A DNA stretch of 64,000 bases from Phlebotomus papatasi. Lineage: Eukaryota > Arthropoda > Insecta > Diptera > Psychodidae. The position numbers were made by a program, and so were the translations under genes. The stretch spans positions 30,752,001-30,816,000 of the forward strand of contig NC_077222.1 of NCBI RefSeq assembly GCF_024763615.1, given 5' to 3'. The notes under the pieces are model-generated. The model was not told the DNA's origin. It worked only from the letters and a program-made list of their open reading frames with translations, and did no database searches. Positions 22,158 through 34,130 of the stretch are shown here, one piece after another. The stretch's first letter is position 1; the number at the start of each line of letters is the position of its first letter.

Positions 22158-23248
22158 CTGATATTTTATCGATTTTTGGATATGTAGGACCAATCATAAA
22201 TCTGATTCCAAATATTAAAACCGGTCAATTAAATACAGCCTTAACGAAATTGGTTAAGAAATAAACTCTCAAACCTTCTATAATAAGTAAATTTTACTAA
22301 ATACTGTGTTAGACTTTCTTCTTTAAAAATTTGTTTTTGTCTGCACTTTTCGATCAGCGACTGTTTAGGAGTGTGTATTATGTATTTGCAATAGATATTT
22401 CAATTGTATTTCAGAACCGAATACAAATCCCGATTTACTACTTACTGATTTTTTTCTCAGTAAATTTTCGTAGTGATTTTGAGTAAAGCTTTTGATTTAT
22501 GGGAGTGCCAGGAGCGCTAATTTTGAACCCTGAGGAACAATTTATTTCGATTTTCAAATCCAGTGAAGTGAAAATAAAGCATTTCCCAGTGTTTGTCTGC
22601 AAGTATGAGAACGAGCTTTTACCTTACATTTTCCCATACTTTTTTTCACTGAAATTGTTGACCCAATTTGCCTCAATCAATTTTTATTATTTGATGAGTA
22701 ATGATAACATCGAATTGACTGGTAGATTCAAAGCTTCATTCATGAAATATTATTCGCGGCATAGATCCAATTGAATTTAGAATGAGTAAATGGGAGCTAT
22801 TTTCGTGTTCATTGTTGGTAAGTCCTGCTCCACCTGTACTATACCACTATACAGATTTATGATTTTGACGAGGTGTGCAATACTCCGACGGTCAATATTA
22901 AATTTATGGTAAGATATGAGAGGGATGAAGAGGAAATTGAGAGCTTTTTTTCTTGCTCAATGGTATAAAAATAAATAAGAAATACCCTCAGGAATAATAT
23001 AATTCAATCAGAAGTTTCCATATCAAGACTATTTTATATCTTCATGTCGTAGAAACAAACTATGTGTAACATTTTGGAATAAGCAAACTTTGTAAGAGAC
23101 TTTTCACTTTGGTTTCCATGTGAAATGGGTCAAGTTTTATATCTATTCACACAACATCCATTTTTTATTCTCACTCCTATGGAAAATACCATTGAATGAG
23201 TGGTAAGAAAAAAAGAAAATCGGATACAGGGGATAGTACGGTGCTCAC
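22158..23248. other. No gene seen
   Basis: AT-rich. A 91-codon frame at 22499-22774 (+) has no recognisable motif. If the exon at 23249 is real this stretch would be intron. Confidence 0.45.
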
Positions 23249-23367
23249 CTTTTCCTTTTCTTCCTGTATGCTAACGAATGATGAGCCAAAATATTGAGAA
23301 TGTGCTGAACGATGAAACCACTTCTTTCGGCCACTTGAGACTGATACTGCTAACAAAAGTGCGGCAT
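23249..23367 (-). CDS. Candidate internal exon of an unidentified gene
   Basis: On the minus strand a pyrimidine-rich tract and CTACTTTCAG (ending 23368) precede 119 nt that stay open in one frame (2 nt plus 39 codons) and run into the donor AAG/GTGAGC at 23248. The block is visibly richer in GC than its AT-rich flanks. The peptide begins AALLLAVS, contains GRKKWFHRS and ends QEEKEK; it is hydrophilic and looks protein-like. I do not recognise it. No neighbouring exons were identified. A chance open frame of this length is not rare, so the splice sites and composition carry the call. Confidence 0.3.
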
Positions 23368-24363
23368 CTGAAAGTAGATGGAAAAAAATATATATTATAT
23401 ATTAGATTATATGTTGGCCTATCACTCACTTACACCCACTAATTAATTATCAATCTCTCTGCTCTTCCATCTTCCCCCGCGAAACATTTCATCCATTCTT
23501 AATGGAAGTTTTCTCTTTTCTGTGCACCAATTTTCCCTCATTACCTTTTGCAAATATTTTGACACAAAATTTTTCCCCCAGAATGACAGTCATAAAAGTG
23601 GGCAGAGGCAGTTTTATTCCTAATTTACTGTCAAAATTGATAGACACGATATAAATTATGGATGGGTACATACAAAGTGCTCCTTAATTTTATCCCTGTC
23701 GGAAATTTATATGCGTCGCTTTTTTGTGAATGCCATAAATTTACAAAACACCCACATACAAAAGTGCTATTTAACTGAATAATAAAAGCATTGGTCATAT
23801 AATCAATAAAATATCTCATATACGCCCGTATACTGATGTGATTTAAAATTGGATTTGTTTAGTAAAATAATAATTGAAATACAATGTAATTTTTGTGATA
23901 CTTGGGTACCTTTCAAGAGCACTTCAGTTTACACCGAAGCATTTAGATTAATTTATTTTCAAAGAAACCTCAATGCAGTTCTCAATTCTCACAATGTTCT
24001 ATATGAATTATATTGAGTGTTACATGAATAAATTCTTTGATTTATCCTCGGAATAAACAACGATGAAATATGCAATAAATATTTAGATACAACTGCTGAG
24101 TTGACAGAGAAGTGCTCTGACATTTGCCCTCGGAAATATCCTTTCATGACTGGAAAATTGAAGCAAAAGCTCATTGAATGATACACAGTAATGCTTTATT
24201 ACATCTCTACTCATTCAGATTTTTTACACGTCCTTTATATCAGGTAAAACATACAATACGAGAAATATTTTTCCATTGTTTCATAAGTTTTGATTTTTTA
24301 TTTATTTAATTTCATTTTAAAACGATAAAAATCCTAAAGTTATAATTAAAGCTTTTTTACACA
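23368..24363. other. No gene seen
   Basis: AT-rich with a TA-dinucleotide run around 23389-23405. Short minus-strand frames (23489-24186) are not recognisable. Confidence 0.45.
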
Positions 24364-24545
24364 TAAGGGGTGGTTAATTGTGACACTCACGGTTCAGTGA
24401 AACTGTGATTGTAAATGTTTGTGGAAAAATAACGCATTTTTGAGTTTTTTGTGCAAAAAAAAAACGCATGATTTTATGATCCGTGTACAAAAATTTACGT
24501 GATTTTTCCACTCGTGTTTCACTCAATTCCCTTAATCACCCCCAG
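24364..24545. mobile_element. Small MITE, AAGGGGTGGTTAATTG ends
   Basis: The left end AAGGGGTGGTTAATTG...ACACTCACGG and the right end, inverse of GGGGGTGATTAAGGGAATTG, are imperfect inverted repeats around a palindromic AAAAACGCAT core. Confidence 0.6.
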
Positions 24546-24693
24546 CTTGCACTTGACGAAATAATTTCGCAAAAACATTTGGGTAGTAAAAAGTTGAATT
24601 TAGGATGAAAAAGGTGGGTAGAAGCGTCCCAGGCTTTACGAAATGCATGAATTTAAAAAATACTTTCTCATCATTTACCGTTTTAAAATCGTT

Positions 24694-24914
24694 TAGGGGG
24701 AAGTGGGGCTACTTTGAGCTGTAGGGCTACATTTTTATACGATTTTTTCGCATATTTCTAAAGGAAACTGTTTGTTAACATGATGTAATTTGGATAGACA
24801 AAATAATTGTGCATCTGAATTATATAATAGTAAGGATCAGCTTCATTTAAAAATAGGCGAAAAAGTCGTATAACAATCTAGCCCCACAGCTCAAAGTAGC
24901 CCCACCTCCCCCTA
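24694..24914 (+). mobile_element. 217-bp MITE, GGGGGAAGTGGGGCTAC ends (intact copy)
   Basis: TAGGGGGAAGTGGGGCTACT and GTAGCCCCACCTCCCCCTA form the ends, with CTTTGAGCTGTAGGGCTAC and GCTCAAAGTAGCCCC inside. TA on both edges. This intact copy shows the unbroken centre (GATGTAATTTGGATAGAC) of the copy split at 39557. Confidence 0.92.
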
Positions 24915-25054
24915 TCGGTTCATAATCAATTGAAACCGGTTCAGGATTATCAGAAATTCCAAGACCTTTCCAAGGAATCTAACTTGATCACATTCGGTTA
25001 AGGAATACGTTCTCTAGAGTCTTTTTAGTCTCTGTCCTTGTAAACTAAATATTA

Positions 25055-25248
25055 GGAATGATTCAACGGTATTTTCGTGTATGGACGAAATATCTGCCTA
25101 TACAACCTCTAAAACATATCCAAAAATGAAACCAAGTCGACTTATTGGCGATCTTACGAAGGTCCTTAAGCTCTTTAACCGTTTGGGCTCTAGTCTCTAG
25201 GCGTGGTAACGATCGGATGAATAGACAGACGGATGGATGGATGATCAA
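25055..25248 (+). repeat. Dispersed repeat ending in a (GGAT)n-like tract (copy 1)
   Basis: TTCAACGGTATTTTCGTG, ATGGACGAAATATCTGCC and ACATATCCAAAAATG recur inverted at 29470-29545. The copy goes on through CCGTTTGGGCTCTAGTCTCT and ends in GACAGACGGATGGATGGATG, which could be a retrotransposon 3' tail. The call as a LINE or SINE end is a guess. Confidence 0.55.
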
Positions 25249-26671
25249 TCCAAAAATAATTCTATATTACTCAAACCTAAAGACTTTTAATTTGAGTAGG
25301 AGAATTTGAAATTTACTATATTAATTAATAAGCTACAGTAGCAGTCTATATAAAAAATTTAAACAATGAAATTCCAGTTTAGAAGTGAATCTTTTGAACT
25401 ACTCTTTTTTATCCAAGAAACTCAGGCAATTTTTAACAACTGGACTTGTAACTAACAGTAATTAAATAAAAAAGTGAAGGAGTATAGGAATTGAATGATT
25501 TGACACCAATGGAGTCGTACTGTAATCCTCAGTATTTTTTAAAAATTGATTTTTGAAAAGTCCCAAGGATATTTGTCTTTTAATAATTAAACCACATCCT
25601 GTATTTCTATAATGGACAAAAGTGCTTATGCTAAGTTAATGACATTATCAGTAAGGGTTTACTTAGGTAATTTTGTGATAATAATTTCAAATCGTTAGTT
25701 TTCTTATTGCACGAACCCAAAGAGAGAGCAGTATTAACAATTTTCTTTTTTTTTTAACTTGTCACCTTATTAGAGCTTAAACGTTAAGAGATATTGATGT
25801 CTGGTCTTCAGTAACCTCCTAAAAAACATTATCTTCAGACATTTTTTCTTTTCCCCGTCGCGTCGTCTTTTTCTACTCCTTTAGTAAAGATTTTTTCTAA
25901 TTGGCCGATTGCTCGATTTTCGTTAAAACCTCAATTTTGAGGTTAAAAAATAATCTGGGAGAAAAATTGTATATGGATGAAAATGTAGCTAAAATATATC
26001 TCTATCAAACCCACAAAAGAGATTGTTAGGGACAGTGCTAGTTTTTGAGATATTTTGATTAATGTTGCTAAAAAGTTCGATTTTTCTATGTTTTCTGACA
26101 TATATGAGACTACAGCGCCCCTGGTGTCAGCTGTACGAACTTCATATATTTAGAGAATTATCGGGCAAGAAAAAATGAACAAATGTTCCCATAGTGAGAA
26201 ATAAATCGGTTCAGCAGAATCATAGATATAACCACCCAAGTATCAAAAAACGGCACAAACGGTTTTGCCCAGATTCCAGGCGCAAAAACAAAATGAGATC
26301 AAAATGATAAGTATTTTCGTAAATCATTTGACCCTAGCAATAGAAAATATTGCATGAGAACCTAGGGACAAAATCACTGTTGCACAGTGTTATGAATCGA
26401 TCAAGTACCGGTAATTGGTTTATTTTCGAAAATATTATTTCAAGTGGATTTTTTGTTTTTATATCGACCTAGAAGCCAAACAGTAAGAGATATTGACTTC
26501 CGGTCGTAATGAAGTAAAGCTAACGACATTATTTAGAAAATATTTTAAAATACGTTCAATCCGAGTGAAAGTAGGAATTTTTCCTGTCTCACATGAGAAC
26601 TGAGTATTGAGCGTTCATTCATTTTGATTGAAGCCAATAACAAAACACTCTTGGGCTTACAAACCAACTTC
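25249..26671. other. No gene seen, contains a recurring AAACNNTAAGAGATATTGA motif
   Basis: AAACGTTAAGAGATATTGATGTCTGGTC-type blocks near 25788 and 26476 (AAACAGTAAGAGATATTGAC) mark old copies of one dispersed repeat. A related block in the opposite direction (AACCGTTTGGGCTC) is in the repeat at 25180. No coding frame is supported. Confidence 0.5.
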
Positions 26672-26869
26672 AACATATCGACGGCTCCATTCTATACTAT
26701 TCTAAATCGTCTTAAAATTATATTACTCCGAGATATATGTTGTTTCTGAGACCAAGATCTACAACTGCTGAAAATTTAGTGGTCATCCAGCGTTCGGATA
26801 ATAAATGGCTCTTCAGAAAAGTTGTCATTCTGAGATAGAATAGTATGAAATGAAACCGTCGATATGTTC
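26672..26869. mobile_element. Palindromic element, ACATATCGACGG arms
   Basis: AACATATCGACGGCTCCATT and TAGAATAGTATGAAATGAAA then CCGTCGATATGTT are inverses. CAAAACACTC occurs on both sides (26641 and 26869), though not directly at the left arm. Confidence 0.65.
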
Positions 26870-29469
26870 AAAACACTCCAATAAATTTATTTTTTAATAA
26901 AAAAAAACTTATTTGCTTTTTGAAATTTATAACAGTTCTAATAACGTCATTAAAAAAAAAATTGGCGATTTTCAATTGTCAAAGTTTTTTTTTTAAATTT
27001 TGTTAAGTGTTTTTAACTTTTAGAAGACTTTTTGCCATTCCTAAAATTTCTATATACATATTAGAAGAAAGCTTAATATGTTGAAATTGTTGAAAGTTAC
27101 GACAAAATCATATTAAGCATTGAACGACTGAGAATCAAATTTCGTTATTCGTCATAAAACTTACATTTTATTAGATATTTAACTTATTTAAGCTTTAGTT
27201 TAGTGTATTTATTTTCTGAAAAGTTTATTGATTAAATTTATTTCTTGCTGTTGAAATATTAATTCACAAAGAGGCAATTTATTTATTTACATGGTAATAT
27301 AACTGCATTTGTGGCAAATTTCAGAAATAATAACACTAGTAAGTTCAGCAGACAAAAGTGATAGATTATTATAACATTTTGACGAATCAGAAAAATCCAG
27401 TAGTAAAGTTTTGAATAGATGAAGGATATTTACATGAGGAATAAATTCAACATCTTGTCATGTGCCAAAGTGTTACAACTCCGCGTCAGTGAATATATGA
27501 AAATATCCATTTTAATTATATTCAATGTCCAAGTAAATGTTTTTTAAAGATAATGTTCTATATATACAGCATATATGAACCATTTCCATAGCAATATTAT
27601 TAAACAAAACCTTGATTTGTATTGACAATACATTTTCCACAAATTCCATTTTTGTGCTCAAATTGAAAATGTATTTTCAACACCATTGGGATATTTTTGA
27701 ATAAACTTCAAATGACCAAATGCCAATTCTCTATTGCAAACTACTCGTTGCCATTGTCTATATTTATTGTGCATGTTGATGGATGTGTTTCAAAATTCAA
27801 TTTTCTCTATTTTATTGAAAATGCATCATTGTAATTGTAATAAATTAATGTCATCAGTTAACTCTTTAATTTAAAACAAATGGATGTTTAATTCTTTTTC
27901 GTATCTTCTTTACAATAATTGAAAATAAATTTTTGTAATTATTATTGAAAACTGGTCAATATAACGAACAATAAAATGTACTTACAATTTTGTATTTTAT
28001 GAGTTAATGAAAGTGTTTAATTGATAATTGGCAATTATGATTCTTTTGTCTCTAAAGTATGGGATTTATTTGCACAAGAAACGTGAATGGACTGAAGTTC
28101 TACTCATTAAAATGGAAATGTACTTGAAATGCTAAGTGTTGGGCATAAATAAACAGAAAGTGATGAGCTAATGGCAAATTGTGTGGCCAAATAAATCATT
28201 CAGAACAATTAAGGACCATTGTTGATACGATGAGATTGTCACAAAAGAGGTTGCTGCCAAATATATCAATTAACAGAATCAACACTGGCATTTGTATTCT
28301 CAGGACTGATTTCTAAAATTCTTTTTAGCAGTACACACAAAAAAAATTTTGAAATCATATGGAATTCCTGTGTCTGAGTTTCAATAAATAATAAATAATA
28401 TACATTTTTTATGCAAAACCCATAAAAGCAAGCTTTATAGCACCATTAGAATTTCCGTTTTTCCTGTCAATTTTTGGGCAAAACCCATCACTTTGCAATT
28501 TAATGGGCACAATTCAAATGGATTTCTAATAAAAATTTATCATGAGAACGTACACCATTTATGATTTTCCAGACAGGAAGGAAGATTTTAAGACAAATAT
28601 GTAACTTTTATGTAAAATGTTGACTGCATATTTGCATGAAATTCAATATCCTTCCTTTCATCATCATGCCAGGCAAACATTTCACTAAACAATGTGCATG
28701 CACAAGGAAGAACAATTCCATCAAATACAATATAACAAAATATTTCTCCCTATTTGAAATTTAAATCAAACAAATTTACAAGCTTATGCTCAATTTTTGC
28801 ATAAAAATGATAAAAATCAAAAAGTGCCTTTCACCCCTTTCACCAAATTTGCATATAATTTTTAGATTGAAACACTAATATTTTATGCAACATTGAATTA
28901 ATTTTCGCTCTAAAAATATGTACTTGATGATTTTACTCTATTTTTAATGGGTCAAAACCTATAAGTGGATTAAAACATGTTTTATTATTGACATAATTCA
29001 CTAATATATTATTTTATCTACCCTTTTGAACTTTTGCAAAAATTATCTTCATGATTTTTACCATTGAAATACCACACAGACGCGTTTATTTTTGTGCAAC
29101 CAAATGAGATTAAAAATAGGAGATAGAGATTTCGACTGAAATAATGAAACCAGAAAATTGGACGGTTATTTTAGTATACTGAAATTGTTTTTTTATTTCT
29201 CAAAGCCCGTGAAGAAAATTTTTTAATTCAATTTGCAAGGCACAAGTGCAATCAGAAAAATTTGGCTTGTTGGTATTGGTTATTGAAACGTGAAGAAAAA
29301 GTGTATCGGATGGTGTGTTGTACGTGCTTAGGTAGTCTATCCGTTCAGAGGACCCCCATATGTCGACCCAGATATTTAACATGCCTCTCACTTATTCTCC
29401 ACTCCTCCCGTTCTCCTCTAAAACCATTTTTTTTAGATTACTCAAAAATGTATCATACGTTTTTTTTTA
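26870..29469. other. AT-rich intergenic or intronic DNA, nothing seen
   Basis: About 2.6 kb with no frame, splice-bounded exon or paired repeat I could support. Confidence 0.5.
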
Positions 29470-29545
29470 ATTTTTGGACATGTTTCAGAGATTATCCAAG
29501 TGAACATTTCGTCCATATACGAAAAATATCGTTGAATAATTTGTA
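29470..29545 (-). repeat. Dispersed repeat (copy 2, inverted)
   Basis: On the minus strand it reads TTCAACGATATTTTTCGTATATGGACGAAAT-type sequence (in blocks), matching 25055-25130. Confidence 0.6.
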
Positions 29546-29548
29546 ATA

Positions 29549-30266
29549 CAGTAGAACCCCGCTATAGACCATCGCTCTATAGTCCACAATTTATCGACTG
29601 TTGATTTCAAAACACTGATTTTAAGTTAGGTTATGTTTTTTTAATACGCGATATTAAATGTTGTCATAATTATTTTAATATTTTTGGCAAACTTTGTTGA
29701 GTGGTTGTGATAATTGTGATCCATTCATTCCATGATTCCATTCGGGGACAAGTTCCATAATCGCAAAGAAAGTGGAAGCCGTCGAGCAATTTCAATACTA
29801 AAAGTCGTTGATAATTTTAAAAAATGACATGGACTATAGTCCCAGTGGTCAATCCACACATTACAGTATGCTTGACTGATGCATGATATGAATGCTTAAC
29901 CTATCACTGTCGCTTATGGGAAATTTGTACAATGCATTCATGTAAGGTATATGTATAACTATCCAGTATGGATACTTGTAAACCTTAAATGTAGTCAATA
30001 AATAAATAAAGGAAATATTGATATACATTTTAAACTCTCATAACAAATGGGGATGTTAAAATGTCAATGTCACACCCGACTAGACCGCCGACTAGGCAGT
30101 CCAAATGTCATCCATTACTTGCATACCTCACAAATGCATTACAAATTAGTGTGGACTATGCCTTGCAATTTGTCAGGCATGACAAAGACAGTTGTGGATT
30201 GACCATTGGGGTGCGACCCAAGTGTCAAATATGGAACCAAATATGGCCTATAGCGAGGCTCTACTG
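29549..30266. mobile_element. Pogo/Tigger-like MITE with a nested insertion (copy 1)
   Basis: TA target duplications at 29547-29548 and 30267-30268 flank the ends CAGTAGAACCCCGCTATAG and its near-inverse CTATAGCGAGGCTCTACTG. CAGTAGAACC-type ends are typical of pogo/Tigger elements (established for the family). No transposase remains. The element is split by an insertion at 29841-30211; the unsplit sequence is preserved at 19790-19825. Confidence 0.88.
29841..30211. mobile_element. Nested element, CCCAGTGGTCAATCCACA ends
   Basis: The ends CCCAGTGGTCAATCCACA and TGTGGATTGACCATTGGGG are inverted. Flanks CTATAGT and GCGACCC rejoin as in the fragment at 19.8 kb. It contains a sequence ending in AATAAATAAATAAAGG (about 29997-30012), possibly a retroelement tail. 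Confidence 0.8.
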
Positions 30267-30267
30267 T

Positions 30268-31524
30268 AACGGGTTTTAAGATATTTGAACTCGTTGCAAT
30301 ATCTTTGGAATTTATGATAAGTCTGAACCGGTTCTAATCGGTTATGAACCGATGGGTAATTTTTCTTTGAAAATCAATTCTATGACTATTTGGAGGGATC
30401 ATTTGTGTGACTTATGAATCTGTTCAAGTCAGTTGAGAACCGATAAACGGCAAATGATGCGAAAATACTTTTGAGATACAGCGGATATTGCATCTAAATT
30501 ACGAGTTCGATGATCCTTTTTTAATTCTAGATATATTTTGGAGGTTACCCATATGGACATTTTATACAGATACGGTTATAACGTATTTCTTTTAACAGTG
30601 TTTTAAAATCAAAATTTTAAATTGCTCTTCAGAAAATATGTCTTACCCCTTTAAGGACGATTGGGTCATCGATGATCCAAAAATTAAAATTTTGCTACGG
30701 CCTTGCAAAGCTCTCTTATGCTCTAAAAAGTAAAAAAAAAGTAATTTTCTCTGACCCGGTAACAAAAACAATTTTTGACTAAAGAAAGTCATTTTGTTTT
30801 CTGAATATTCAAAACTTTTTCTACTTGTCGATAATTTTTTTTAATAAAATTTAAAATTTTGACTTAAGTCTGTGTTGAAAATATTCATGAATCGATTTAT
30901 AATACTTATGAACGGGTAAATATAAAGTAGAATTACTACAATAATTTTCGCAAAAAAATATTTAATCATTAAAAAAGTTTTATTCATTTAAAAAAAAGTG
31001 GTGCAATTTGAATCGTATTACCAAGTTCGAGCTTTATGCAAATCCGCAATGCTTTGTATAAATAAAATATTTTATCCTATCTCCCTGAAAGGGAATATTT
31101 TTATGTTAATTGATTTCCAATGCAAAGTTTTATATCTGATGCTATATCGTTTATTGGAAACGGAATTTTTAATAATTAAATTAACTAGAGAGAATTGCCA
31201 ATTGGATCCAATTTTTCTCGCAGCAGGGGATTTCCTAAAAAAATCCAAATTAACCTTGTCGGTTGATAGATTTTATTTCCAATAGTGTTTTATAATCGTG
31301 CTAGTGCTATATTCGTTGTATGAAAATTAGGTTTTAATAAAAAAAATGGGAACTAATTTGACAAACTATTTTTATGAATGAAATATAAATTGTTTTTATC
31401 ATATTATATTCATATTTAGAGTAGTGTATTGATAAGGACCTTGTCTTCCTTTATAAGCATTTAAAAATTAGTACAATGTGGTAGCTGTTATCAGTTTTAG
31501 AACTTTACTTGATTGTAGATTTTG
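30268..31524. other. No gene seen
   Basis: It holds loose AACCGGTT/CGGTTATGAACCG motifs (30305-30445) that also occur near 24920 and 38775. A CCTTTAAGGACGATTGG block at 30650 recurs inverted near 44097. The frame at 30998-31285 (+) is not recognisable. Confidence 0.5.
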
Positions 31525-31897
31525 AAAATGGGTGATTCAAGAGTAAATTTTGATTTGAAACAAATCTTAGAAAATCAGGAAGTGTCTCTCTGAATCCTAT
31601 CTTAAAAAAAAAAGATTCTCTCTATCATAGCGCGTTGACTCTTGATTAAAATAAATGGAAATTGCGGAAAATGCATACGAAAGGTGCTAATATTAGCCAA
31701 GCTTCTCTATTTTAGCGGGAAATGCAATGCCATGGAATGAATATGTTAGTAGCATAATTGGTTTATGAATAATTGATAATAGCTATTCTGGTTTACACTG
31801 TGAGAAAAAAGGATTCCAATGCTATTTTTTCTTTATATTTTTTATATTTTTTAGAGCTTAAAGACTGTTATTCTATAATATAAAGATTTTGAATATA
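31525..31897 (-). repeat. Old dispersed repeat (copy 2, unsplit)
   Basis: This is the reverse complement of 13345-13407 plus 14050-14360. It keeps the empty target site (on the minus strand AAAGAAAAAATAGCATTGGAATCC, in blocks) of the 642-bp MITE. Confidence 0.85.
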
Positions 31898-31901
31898 TTA
31901 A

Positions 31902-32436
31902 CCCATTCCTTACCATGGTATTATAAATCATACGCAAATTGAGTGGTTTTAGATGATTTATTCCTGGGCAATTTTTTTCCGAATTGCTGTCATGAATGGA
32001 TTTTGAGTAACTTTAATTCTTCAATTACTTGGAAAAAATGGTCCAACAGAGATGAAAATACATTTTGTTATTGTTTTCTTGCTTCGCGGAAGGGCATGCA
32101 AAATTTTTGCTCAAAGTGGCGGACGGAAAGTACGACATCTCTTCGAATTTGCTAAAATTGGTCTCTTTCTTCTTTCCTGATTTGAATTCTATAGTTGCCA
32201 ATTTGTTTTTTTTTTGGATAGTTACTCTATCTAAAGCAATAGGGTTTGTAATGAATTATTACACGGAATTTAAATTCAGTGATCGTTAAGACGTGTGTTT
32301 GACAGGGGCTCCCCGCGTCCCCATAGTAGGTAAAATTTTTTTCTTTTCAAAAAATTCATCTATTAATCTATTAAGAAACTAATCCGAAAATTTGAGCGTT
32401 CTATCTCTAGTATTTCTAGTATATTGAGTGAATGGG
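31902..32436 (+). mobile_element. piggyBac-like MITE, 535 bp (copy 1)
   Basis: TTAA at 31898-31901 and 32437-32440 flanks CCCATTCCTTACCATGG and the inverse of CCCATTCACTC. A TTAA target with CCC ends is the piggyBac hallmark. The body is shared with 35610-36139, including a frame FA--H-K-LLK-ADGK-DI-SNLLKL preserved in both copies. It is too short for a transposase. Confidence 0.85.
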
Positions 32437-32440
32437 TTAA

Positions 32441-33428
32441 TGACTATTCAAATCTATATTAGAAATCCGCGAGAGGGCAGTGTTTTCTCTCAATAGTGGC
32501 GCTGCTAACTGTTCTCAATTTCTAAGTCTCAAGCTTTTTATTAAAAAAATTTATTTGTTTGTGTTAAAAATTCATCGTTTTGATTGCGTGTTAAGTTATT
32601 CTTGCAGTGGACATAAAAGGTTAAAAAAAAATATTATTAAGTTGAGTTATTTCTCTCAGTGTATTCAATTTATTCTCTATAAATAAATCCTTTAGATAAG
32701 CTTAATAAGTGATTGCGCTTATGGTACTTTTATCTAGCCAGTAAAATGAAAAAGAGAAATTAATATTCAATATCAGGCTAATGGCAGGTTTTTGGGTAAT
32801 GTGTCGAATTGATTGATAAATCTCGGGGAATCACTTGTTTGTTCACTCTTTTAGCATTGCACATGCGGGATACACAAATAGTTCCAGTGTATCCCTTATA
32901 ATGCATGTTGATTGGGTTTTGTTGGTAAAGTCATTTAATTAAAGATTTATGTCTACAAATGGATTGACATGTGAGAGTCTCTCTTGATTACATTTACCAA
33001 CACTTGAGAAGGGGTTGCATTTTGAAATATAATTTTGATTAATGTGTCAGCGAATTTCTGAAATCCTCTGCACAAATATTTTTTATGAGATACTTTCGAT
33101 TTATGTCATCAACCTCAAATCCGTTTGTATGAAAAGCAATAAAGTTAATTTGCTCAGAGATTGCAGAATTTGTTAAGTGTTTACATTTTACAAATTACAG
33201 CTTCTATATAGATTTCTAAGTAAAATTTACGCAAAATTCGTAATTCAGTGAAGAGCAAAAGCGCGTTCATAAAATCAATCACTCACTTCCCTGTAAAAAA
33301 TAATTCTAAGCAGTTTGGCGAAAAAGAAATTGGGCATGGAATATGGTTCACCGCTCGGACGCATCTGCAGACATTCCTCGTACTTTTACACGTTGAAATG
33401 GGACATATCCATGCGTATTCTGGATTGT
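32441..33428. other. No gene seen
   Basis: AT-rich. A short GC-richer block at 32465-32510 has no recognisable function. Confidence 0.5.
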
Positions 33429-33583
33429 CTACTCTTAAAAAAAAGGTTTGTCACTATTTTGTAAAAAGTTTGTCAAAAGAATATTTTCCATATAAAATGG
33501 GAGATCAAATTTTGTCAAACTGAGAATCAACATTCTTTTAACAAAATTTCAACAAAAAAAGCTACAAACCTTTTTTTAAAGTA
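33429..33583. mobile_element. Palindromic MITE, TACTCTTAAAAAAAAGG ends (copy 2)
   Basis: TACTCTTAAAAAAAAGGTTT and AAACCTTTTTTTAAAGTA are inverted, with TTTGTCAAA blocks inside as in the copy at 3738-3987, but about 100 bp shorter. Confidence 0.75.
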
Positions 33584-33750
33584 ACTATATTTTCCAATAA
33601 AATGATATAGAAATGTGTTGGAAAGCATAAGATATTTCACATGCCACGACTTGGAAGTTTAAATAAAAATTAAATAAATTCGATATTGATTGATTGATCG
33701 ATTTATTGTCATCTCTATTCAATATACATATATCTGACGAGTTCTACGTA

Positions 33751-34130
33751 GTTGCAGCTCTTCCGGTGTTCGCTAGAGAATTCGTTTCTTTTCAAAAAGA
33801 AAGACTTCGAATTTTTACCAAAGCTTTCGACCCTTGGTGTGGGTCTTCCTCAGTCGGTCAATTAAAGTCGTTTTTACATTTTGAAAAATCGTCTTTGGTC
33901 TGCTAACTGTTACACTTTCCCACTTTAACATTTATTTTCGGTCTTTTCACTGAATTCAATAAAAAATGTTCAATATTGGCTTCCTCTACGTTGTTCGGTC
34001 TTTGTAAAAATGACTTTAATTGACCCACTGACGAAGACCCGTACCAGGGGTCGAAAGCTTTGGTAAAAATTCGAAGTCTTTCTTTTTGAAAAGAAACGAA
34101 TTTTCTGGAGAACACCGGAAGAGCTGCAAC
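33751..34130. mobile_element. Inverted pair of 128-bp arms with hammerhead-like cores, possibly Penelope-like
   Basis: The arms 33751-33878 and 34003-34130 are inverse copies around a 124-bp spacer. Each carries CTGANGA, then a GACCC/GGGTC stem with a 7-nt loop, then GAAAGC (34028-34058 on +, 33823-33853 on -). CTGANGA-stem-GAAA is the hammerhead ribozyme core, and such motifs are known in Penelope-like retroelements. There is one extra A before the stem, and stems I and III are not convincing. TTATTGTCATCTCT lies left of the pair and TATTGTCATCTCT right, as direct repeats. Confidence 0.55.
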
